Source: Phoronis australis (taxonomy: Eukaryota > Phoronida > Phoronidae). Taken from it: a DNA stretch of 64,000 bases. Both the position numbers and the translations under genes were made by a program. This document shows, one piece after another, positions 56,501-64,000 of the stretch (position 1 is its first letter; each line of letters opens with the position of its first letter). Under the pieces are notes generated by a model. The model saw only the letters and a program-made list of their open reading frames with translations. It was not told where the DNA came from and did not search any database. Location: positions 2,275,935 through 2,339,934 of the forward strand of contig NMRA01000004.1 of assembly GCA_002633005.1 (NCBI GenBank), given 5' to 3'.

Positions 56501-57643
56501 AACGACGCAGTCGATAGCAGTATAATCTTCTTATTCTAACAATTATTCAAACGCATTCCATAATGCGCTTATTAAAGAGTTCATTGCTTTACCATGGGCG
56601 TCGCACCATAGGGGGCTGGGGGGCTATAGCTCCCACTTTTTTCAGTGCTGCGCCGCCCATGTTTACTGTACCATAGATAAACACGTTGTCTCAAGGAGAA
56701 CATGCATTTCAACTTGGTCAATGATGAACATAACTGTACCCTTTACAATTTCATAAGGTTAAGTACTAATCTCTCCTTTGCATGGGTGCAACAAGAGACA
56801 TAGTCGTCCCGCTGTATTATCAGACAATGACAATATTAAGCCGGTCCTAAATCGAACTCTCTTCTGCAGTAGAGGGAGTAATATAAATTGCGTGACTAAC
56901 AGTTTTTCAAAACGCTAGGTACTCCTTAGTTTCCTAATTTATTGGCGACGGTGTTATGACTGAAAATGCAATATCATTATAGGGACAAATAAGTTCCTCA
57001 GCATTACAATGATAAATTTTCATATATGCGCGTATGTATGTATGTATGTATGTATGTATGTATGTATGTATGTATGTATGTATGTATGTATGTATGCACG
57101 TTTGTATGCATATGTATATGCATATGTTTATGTCTATGTCTATGTGTGTATACATGTATAAGTACAAAGTGTATACAAGTATATATTTATATTTAAAATT
57201 ATATTTGCTTCTAAAGAAGCTGGACAAGTGGTTGACACGTGTTGCATCCTGGGGAAATACCTTAGAATGGGAGTGGTAATGTGTTATTTTGGCACATGCC
57301 TATAGTACATCATGAGAAATACCATTGTTTATTCCCAGTTACATGTATGCAATAAATTCTTATTCTATGCTGATGGCGCCATCTGTTTCAGATTTTTGGC
57401 ACCGGAATTCACAGCGCATTCAACCAGTACCTCTGCAAGACATTGCCTTGTAATCCCGACAGCCCCAACGTAATCAACTCCAATCCAAACGAGGTCGCCC
57501 TGAACACAGCCGCCATGGTGACCACTATTGGTGACATCTCAAAGGTTTACGTCAGTGTCTACGGCTGGGGAGGCGACTACGAAACAACCTCACGAAGCTT
57601 CCGTGGACACTTCCAGTATGGTGCCTCACTTAACAGGATATAG
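53537..57643 (+). CDS. Secreted 300-residue protein of unknown family, five exons
   Basis: Exons 53537-53582, 53983-54203, 55279-55461, 56157-56357 and 57392-57643 join with GT-AG sites and agreeing phases (1, 0, 0, 0) to 903 nt. The start MITFTLLVCASLFAVG is a classic signal peptide; an upstream in-frame ATG at 53477 would precede it but spoils the signal. The mature protein has six cysteines and is rich in beta-type sequence. Two related segments occur: VFVASTCGNFNGFDVSVG...FEPSSG and LYVVTTNGNVGGIDFSVLVE...IPPSG. No transmembrane helix is present. An AATAAA follows 135 bp after the stop. I do not recognise the family. Secretion, possibly into an extracellular matrix, is inference. Confidence 0.8.
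53983..54203 (+). CDS. Secreted protein exon 2 (first repeat unit)
   Basis: Acceptor ATTGCTTTAG, donor ATG|GTATGT, phase 1 to 0. It encodes GSSQKVLPVGTIYTTPD and the first GNFNGFDVSVG unit, ending FEPSSGM. Confidence 0.8.
55279..55461 (+). CDS. Secreted protein exon 3 (second repeat unit)
   Basis: Acceptor TTCACTTTAG, donor AAT|GTAAGT, phase 0-0. It encodes AIPASSILCKNEAFPG, a TNWDGTKKK loop and the second GNVGGIDFSVLVE unit. Confidence 0.8.
56157..56357 (+). CDS. Secreted protein exon 4
   Basis: Acceptor TTATCTGAAG, donor ACG|GTGAAT, phase 0-0. It encodes VLTYSKGFIPPSGF through EFAFCPDEGTTKHY. The first residues finish the second repeat unit. Confidence 0.75.
56590..56655. repeat. G/C-run repeat fragment
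   Basis: GGGCGTCGCACC, GGGGGCTGGGGGGC and AGCTCCCACTTTTTT resemble the short G-run/C-run elements also seen near 58,755, 60,930 and 63,480. It lies in an intron of the secreted-protein gene. Confidence 0.4.
57033..57096. repeat. (TATG)n microsatellite
   Basis: About 16 TATG units in the last intron of the secreted-protein gene, followed by degenerate TATG/CATA-rich sequence to about 57,190. Confidence 0.97.
57392..57643 (+). CDS. Secreted protein exon 5 (C-terminus)
   Basis: Acceptor ATCTGTTTCAG, phase 0. It encodes IFGTGIHSAFNQYLCKTLPC, KVYVSVYGWGGDYETTSRSF and ends ASLNRI-stop. Confidence 0.8.
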   Translation: MFGTGIHSAFNQYLCKTLPCNPDSPNVINSNPNEVALNTAAMVTTIGDISKVYVSVYGWGGDYETTSRSFRGHFQYGASLNRI

Positions 57644-57777
57644 AAAATGAGAGAGCGTGTGGGTTCATACTGAAGGAAATTCAAAATTCCAGTTACCCCC
57701 TGTCGCTTAGTGGTGTTAGACATATATTGTTAAGTTTACATAGCTGCTTGATTATGACTGTGAGTGGCGTACATCAT

Positions 57778-57783
57778 AATAAA
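57778..57783 (+). promoter_or_regulatory. Polyadenylation signal AATAAA
   Basis: Canonical hexamer 135 bp after the stop codon of the secreted 300-residue protein gene. Confidence 0.7.
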
Positions 57784-58263
57784 CCATAATCATCCAATAG
57801 AGATGACTCACTGTTGTCGATCTAATTCAAGGGAAACTTCAGCGTAAGTGTCACTGTTGACATAATTCTGATCTAAGATATGTACAGCAGACAACCGGGG
57901 GTGCGATACAAGGTGACAATGTCTCTGCCTTGTCGATTCAAATCATGTAAAACTTCACTGAATGACTGTAGACATATTTTCTTGAGTATCGGACATTTAA
58001 CATGATAATGTGTAAAATGGAAATCAAGGATGCTACTCAGTGTTCAATTCAATTTGATTCAATTAGCTTAAACTATCCAGGCACGTAAACTGGTCAACAT
58101 GGAGAAGATGTCATCAGACACGCATTTACGCTGAACCATGAAATAGCTGTGACTTGAAGAAATTATTAAGTGCGGTATCGTTTAATCAGATCTCCTTCAT
58201 GACCAATGGTTTGTGTCAGTAAGCACGACAACAGGAAAACAACAAATGGATTCGAAAGTCAAT

Positions 58264-58269
58264 TTTATT
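58264..58269 (-). promoter_or_regulatory. Polyadenylation signal (AATAAA, minus strand)
   Basis: TTTATT on the plus strand, 83 bp beyond the TAA of the small secreted protein. Its position supports the inferred last exon. Confidence 0.55.
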
Positions 58270-58351
58270 GCCAAACAACCAAGTTGTCACGAGAGTAAAA
58301 CTGTAAGTACGAAGTGATGCTGGCTAAAGAGTGCACTTTACAATTGGCGTG

Positions 58352-58395
58352 TTATCCGTAGAGGTCCCCTGATTGTCCTGGACTGGCGAACGTTC
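58352..58395 (-). CDS. Small secreted protein last exon
   Basis: A 44-nt coding part after a good pyrimidine-poor but TTTTAG acceptor, ending with TAA. Phase 1 entry matches the exon 1 exit and makes a Gly codon at the junction. Confidence 0.5.
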
Positions 58396-61300
58396 CTAAA
58401 ACAAAATATGCGACTGAGCAAAGCTTCCTTACCTGCAGTAACACTTGAATATCATGGAATGTTAATACATATTTTGTAGTGTGCCGGCGACGAATAATGT
58501 CGACACCAGTGTGAACATATGAAGTTTGAGTTTTACAAGGCGTAGGCCTGTACTGGGAAAAACGTATATTACCATAAGTTCAACCACGTCTACTGTATTG
58601 CAAAAACTTCAATGTCAGAAAAGGGTCAGTTCTAAGGAACCAAACGGTGACAGTTTCCTCAAGCCAGGACTTAGTCAACGTTCATGATCATTAGAATTCA
58701 CGTGGAAACGAGCTTTTAAATGCATTGTATGTTAGCAGGCCCGTAGGAAGGCAAAATTATTGGGGGGGGGGGGGCACAAACCATTTCGACGACGCCAAAT
58801 AACTCCCCCATAGCCACCACCTCCGGGAAAAGGATAGTGTGTCCCAAATATGTACACACTTCCTGAACGCTTGCAGTTCAAATTCAATCCTTGTGGTTAT
58901 CACTGAAAGTTTGCACGGCCTACTCCAAGGTTACATCTTATTTTTAACGTGGATACGTCAGTCAGGAAAAGCAATCAATTCAGTTTTGAAGAAAAAAATT
59001 ACTCAATACTGCAGGAAACTAAAAACACCAAGGAACTGGGAAGGCAACCTTTCCAAGAAATGAGTTGAAATTTATTTATTTAAGGATTTTTAAAACGTCT
59101 TTTTCTATCTACGGTTTGTGTGTACGAATTTCATCAATGTCTTTGAAAGTTATTTTAGATAAGCAAAAATCGTCTAAGTGTACTTACTATTTGGGGATCG
59201 GATTATAGAGTTTTTCCAACTTCAGGCAGCAATTAAATTCACTGAATTATCATCAATTCTTATAAGATTAGCTTCTAATTGTCAAAAATCATCTATGAAT
59301 CTATCGATATTCGTAAATACATAAACAAGTAAATCAGAAACCAACGAATTTGTTTATCAAACAGGAATGCTCTGCGCAATTTCCGCATGTATGCTCGAAG
59401 ACTTTTGACGGGTAACCGGAGGAATATGGGAGATGAGGTATTCGTACATGTATTAAGTTGTGTTTTCAGAGGTACCTATAACGGTTCATGATGTAAACTT
59501 GAACTCCACTGACAAAAAACGTTAAAATCTTTGTTTATGAATGCGAGAGTTCCTTGAGTACCCCTTTTCCACATGTAAACTATCATCACAAATAGTAGCC
59601 CTGACAGCAGTGTTTCCACAAGTGAGAATTCCTTACAAAAAACTCATAGTAACCATAGTCCATTGGTATACTATTCTTGTGATACTACCGGAACGGAAAC
59701 AGTAACATTATTTTATAACCAACCATCTGAAATAGTCCCTTTGTGTTTTTCATAAGTAGTGGTCTTCACCTTCTTTAAAATTCCACCCTTTCGATGGCGG
59801 CAATCCTACTGTATTTTTTCATTTTTTGATCAGTCAAATCATCGTTTAACGCATTATTCTTAGAATCGTTTTCGTCAGTGACAAGAATTCGTATAAATCA
59901 CTAGGGCTGATGAAAAAAATGAGATCCTTTATTACACCATTCGTTAATATTAATTCTTATCAACATCTTATAATATGTCATACCATTCTTAGAAATAGTC
60001 GATATTAATCTATTTTAAAAAATCATTTGTAATCAGTTTTATCAACCATAATTGATTGTGTGCACCTGTCGTGCACGCGCAAACATAGTGCCTGAGTACA
60101 CTTGTCGTGCACGTGCAGATATACATGTATATAGAGGGACAAAGGGACATTCACCCCCAACTGCTCCACCGAGAGAGGGCACCGTCTGAAATGGGACACC
60201 TTAAGATGAAAGGCTAAAAATCATTAAGCTTGGAAAAAAGTGATCGTTCATTCCACCGTCGTGTGGTCCCAAAACGAGGCAGGGAGTGAGCTCCTTCAAC
60301 ATGAAAGCACGATTTCACAAAAAAACAGGAAAATAGAGATAATCGATTACAACACTGTGCCCTCTCTCCGTGAGCGGCCCCCTAAGAAAAACACAAAAGG
60401 TGGCCACTTGAATGTCATCAATGGCCTTTTTCAAGGGCGGGGCTCCTAAATATGAAAATATGTGTACAGTATTTTCAAATATCAGGAAATTCTCAACAAT
60501 TGATGTTATCTGTCAGGTCATCAATTTTACTCAAGTGATATACAGTTTCAAAAAAAAAATAAAGCGAAAGTTGTCTAAGTTATCCCTAACCATAGAGGGC
60601 CCTCTGGAAAAATATAGTTTTGCATTCGCCGGCAAAATTGACTTATTTAATTTAATCATCCATTAAATTAGTACGCTCCGCAAAAGCTGCGCTTTACAAA
60701 TTTTCTCGATATGTGTGCGTTTAGACGACCTGTGCTGCAAAAGCGAAGACACTAACGACAGCGTCCTGGTAAAGGTCCTCAAAGGGTAAACCATGCACCG
60801 ATGCAGATTTGTTAAATGTGCTCTTGAATTTTCTCTTTTATCCGTTTTTAGCAGTCTTTCTTTTGTCGACTGTCCCCGATACCATGCCTTTGTCGGTTTC
60901 CACGGTTTAACCTAGACGACTGAAAATTTGGGGGCCCGTGCTCCCCCGGCCCCCCACTACCTACGGCCCTGGTTAGAACAAGACCAATTTGGAACAACCA
61001 CGCAGGATTCTAAACCATCGTCTGATTTCTAACAAAGTAGTCTCAAACTAAATACAAAAGGCAGTCGTCGACGTGGTTGCTGAGGTGAAATCTAAATTAC
61101 AGTATGATAATCTGATCGGAACATTGAGTAGGCTCGTCTGGAACTAGATTAAAAACCATATTGCCGAGAACATTTTAAAAACCACATGGATTACGAAAAC
61201 TGATGTTTTGCATAATTCGAGACAATCCATAGGAGTAACTGGAAAAGTGATGCACCACTGTCTCTGTCGCTACTAATCTACTCTACTTGTTCCGATGACT

Positions 61301-61594
61301 AACACAGAAATCTTCAAGCACTTGACCTTTGTTTAAGTTAAATTAAACCTAACCAGTTTTGGTGCACTGTTTATGACTGCATCTTGCACTCGTCCGCTAC
61401 ACCTTATGCTTACCAGAACCATGATCTATCGTTAATTGTGGCCCGCTTTCTCCATTACCATCTGCATCCCCTTTTGGTCTTTGTATTAACAAGGCGGACC
61501 CTTTATTCTTGAAGCGATTTTTCTTCTTCCTTGCATCTACATCAGAAAGCACAAGCAGTGAAATCAGCAAGATTGCTAGCCACGCCCGACGCAT
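58352..61594 (-). CDS. Small secreted basic/glycine-rich protein, two exons
   Basis: Exon 1 (61594-61414) starts with a strong signal peptide (MRRAWLAILLISLLVLSDV then DA) followed by RKKKNRFKNKG and a Gly/Asp-rich stretch (KGDADGNGESGPQ), ending in phase 1 at G|GTAAGC. A matching phase-1 last exon (58395-58352), after TTTGTTTTAG, encodes GTFASPGQSGDLYG and a stop, with AATAAA 83 bp further on. Joined they give 225 nt, or 74 residues. The intron is 3.0 kb, so extra small in-phase exons could be hidden inside it. The RKKK cluster right after the signal could be a proprotein-processing or polyanion-binding site. I do not recognise the family; a peptide precursor or a matrix protein is possible. 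Confidence 0.55.
58742..58830. repeat. G/C-run repeat fragment
   Basis: A run of 14 G followed by CACAAACCATTTCGACGACG and CTCCCCCATAGCCACCACCT. Similar in style to the other G/C-run fragments in this part of the window. It lies within the intron of the small secreted gene. Confidence 0.4.
60925..60980. repeat. G/C-run repeat fragment
   Basis: TTTGGGGGCCCGTGCTCCCC, CGGCCCCCCACTACCTACG and GCCCTGG are typical of a widespread short element whose ends carry GGGGGC...GCCCCC and ...CGCCCCTG-like words. Confidence 0.45.
61414..61594 (-). CDS. Small secreted protein exon 1 (signal peptide)
   Basis: The frame is open further upstream to 61738, but the ATG at 61594 immediately precedes an ideal hydrophobic leader, so it is preferred. 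The donor is TCTG|GTAAGC. Confidence 0.6.
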
Positions 61595-64000
61595 TCTGGA
61601 TGGGATGAATGTCGAATTCAATAACCTGCTTGGCGTCAAACGCAAAAAAGATGTGTCTGTGTTATTGTGATGCCCTTCCACATATAAGGCAGTCGGATAG
61701 GTCTTCCAGACGCCCTGGTCATCTGACAGCGTGGGCATAATTTCAGTCCAACAGCTGACGTTAAGTTGACTATTAACAAATTAAATAACACCTGGAACGT
61801 TTTCACTGCCCGCTGGTCTTCTTGGCCTGTCAAATCATCGAGTTGCATGACGTCTTTGTCAACAAAGTGGCTGATTGATCACATCCTGCAATGCATCCCA
61901 TGGGCTCCCCTTCAATGCGTCCACAGTTTCCCAAATGTGGGAAAATTTGAGCTCTTTAATTTTCTAGCAAGCTAACACTAATTTGGGCGGAAAACACACA
62001 ATATTGAGGGGATGTACATATATTCATTGGGATAGGGCCAATTTCCCCACCGAAGGCACCTCCCCATTCTAATCCCGTGTCGATGGATTCTCTTTATGTG
62101 TAAGGAACTATACAGGAAGTCCCGCTTCGACAAAAGTTTACGAGAGGGTCTCACATTCTATTTAGGGTTGTTTTTAAAATGGCAAATGTCCGAAGAGCGA
62201 CTTTCAAGTTGCGGTTATTCATAACTTGCTTTTTTAAAAATGCTGTCGGCTCGAGTTTGCAGGATCCATGCAATTGTTCTTATTGGCTATTCTGTGTACT
62301 ACATGCGATGTGTACCTATACCGTAATCGTGCTTGAAATATCGAGACAAAGTTCAAAATACCAAAAAAGCAACATCAGGAGTTATAACCAACCCAGACAA
62401 ATAAGAAATCAATAATTAAGATTTATAACTGGAGAACCCACTATTGCCAATATTGAAATAATAGGGATAAATGTGCACTTGAGGAATTAAAAGTCCTTGA
62501 CATACCGTTGTTGCCAAGACATTTGTCAACAAAATCTAAACAAAAACAGGTCGCTTCAAGCATTCCATGCTTAATATTTTATATTTCCAAGTTCACAATG
62601 CTCACCAAGTGCTTAACATGAAGAAACAAGATCAGGAACATGGCATTGTAACTTATTTGAATGTATGTGTTCAGGCAAGACATTGTTTCACAAGTTTACA
62701 TAGCAAAAAGACACCTTAAGCGCGGCGTGACTAACTCACGTATTTTACGTGCTCAAGATGTCAATTTTCACGCACTTGCGTTATCCACAAACGGTGTGTT
62801 TGCATCTGATACTCTATTTCATTAAATTGTTCAAATAAGTGATATTTGGATTTAAATGTTTTACCCAAATTTCCAATTATCTAATCATATTTGTGGTCGT
62901 GATTAAAACAGTCGACAGGAAACCTGTGGTAGTTGCTTAACTTACTCAGTGTTCAAACACACGCTATTTGCTTAAGGAGGACAGGTGCAAATGTAGAACA
63001 AAATACTAAAAATGTCGTAGAGTAACGCGTATTTCTTCGTTACTGTGACCTTATCTGTTAATAACGACTCATTTCGTAATCACATTCTTTCTCGTAATAA
63101 TTATTTCTTTTCGTAATATCAACTTTTTCTCATAATTCCAAGTTCCTTTCTCCAAATAACACCTTCTTTCCCGTAATTACGCCTTTATCTCGTACGTATT
63201 TGCTGCAGTGATACCACTACCTCAGAATTACGCTGAGAACTATCCCGAGCTGTTCAAATTACTGCTGGCGAGCTGTTGGTTATGGTCGTTTGTGTCGGCC
63301 TGACCGCCTTGTGGAGCACAACATTTATGGTTGTCCACTAAGTTTTGAACTATATATACGTATCTTCAAAGTGACAGATTAAAATTAAGTTTATGCTAGA
63401 ATTTGAAAAAAATTCTAAAGCTGGTGTTCTTTTTGGTTAACAATTATCAGGGACATGTGCAGGGTTTTGAGTTATAAGGGTGGGGGCAAGGCAGAGTATT
63501 AGCCAGGATTTTGTCCGTCAGACATTTGCACCCCCAAACTGCCAAATGGAATCCGAGAGAATTTTAGAGGGGGCATGGCCCCTTGGCCCCCCCTCTAAAT
63601 CCGCCACTGATTATATACCCTGTTTACATCGATGTTTTGACCCGTCGAAAGAAGTTCCTCTACAGAAGAGTTAGCGTCAGCGTAAATGTACAATCACAAC
63701 TCCTGAACCAAAGCACCCAATCTAATGAATTTATGAGTAACAAGCATATTTGAACTGATGTCTGAAAATTGTGTTGGTGTTTCTTAGCTTTACATGTATA
63801 CGTGTAACATAAACAGAAGGATAACAATTGCAGATAATGAACAGGCAATGCGTAAAAGGGAAAACAACTAATTATACGAAAAGGCTACACTATTAGTTTA
63901 CCTTGCAGCGAGGCAGGCAATGAAGACATTGGTGTTAAAAAGATGCAATATGCTTGATCGTCACTAAAATTTAATGTGGGCAACGTGCAACACTTACGAT
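61595..64000. other. Region without supportable genes
   Basis: Only short frames without motifs. It holds one G/C-run repeat (63.48 kb) and a stretch at 63,000-63,200 with repeated TTTCTCGTAATT-like words, which may be a decayed low-order tandem repeat. Confidence 0.5.
63475..63612. repeat. G/C-run repeat, longer copy
   Basis: AAGGGTGGGGGCAAGG, TTTGCACCCCCAAACTG, GAGGGGGCATGGCCCCTTGG and CCCCCCTCTAAATCCGCCAC mark the most complete copy of this repeat type in the window. Confidence 0.5.

Noticed and set aside
56934-57279. Frames on both strands through the (TATG)n microsatellite
   Set aside because: Low-complexity translation only, inside an intron.
1-64000. CRISPR arrays, operons, ribosome binding sites and rRNA genes
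   Set aside because: The sequence is intron-rich animal DNA. The repeats seen are tandem, SINE-like or inverted transposon ends, with no direct-repeat/spacer pattern and no rRNA similarity.

Overview
The window is animal nuclear DNA, most likely from a marine invertebrate. Genes are split by GT-AG introns. Extracellular modules (LamG, fibrinogen, sushi/CCP, SUEL lectin, IgGFc-binding-like) sit on separate phase-1 exons. Intergenic DNA is AT-rich and carries tRNA-derived SINEs, a THAP transposon, a LINE relic and many copies of an ACATGTACATGT palindrome. A coral or other cnidarian, amphioxus, hemichordate or mollusc would all fit. I cannot choose between them from sequence alone, and no bacterial features are present.

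Layout. (1) About 0.8-20.4 kb, plus strand: one large gene, recoverable as at least 25 exons by matching splice sites and phases. It encodes a type I membrane protein of at least 1,963 residues: hydrophobic leader, two LamG/ConA-like jellyrolls in one exon, a fibrinogen C domain in three exons, ten sushi domains, one SUEL (rhamnose/galactose-binding) lectin domain, eight more sushi domains, a transmembrane helix and a short acidic tail. Only the start-codon exon was not found. (2) 24.4-27.4 kb, minus strand and convergent with the first gene: the last two exons of a second single-pass membrane protein with an IgGFc-binding-like ectodomain. (3) 28-53 kb: gene-poor DNA with several repeat families, candidate isolated exons, an assembly gap with a (CA)n tract, a decayed gene with paired cysteines near 41 kb, a 3.46-kb THAP element with long inverted repeats (45.6-49.06 kb) and an RTE-type retrotransposon tail (50.1 kb). 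(4) 53.5-57.6 kb, plus strand: a complete five-exon gene for an unrecognised secreted 300-residue protein with an internal duplication. (5) 58.35-61.59 kb, minus strand: a small secreted protein, reconstructed from a signal-peptide exon and a tiny last exon separated by a 3-kb intron.

Taken together, the first two genes look like cell-surface recognition or adhesion receptors with carbohydrate- and complement-type modules, and the last two encode secreted proteins. Roles in immunity, adhesion or matrix building are inference from domain content. No function has been shown. All splice sites were read by eye and need transcript support.
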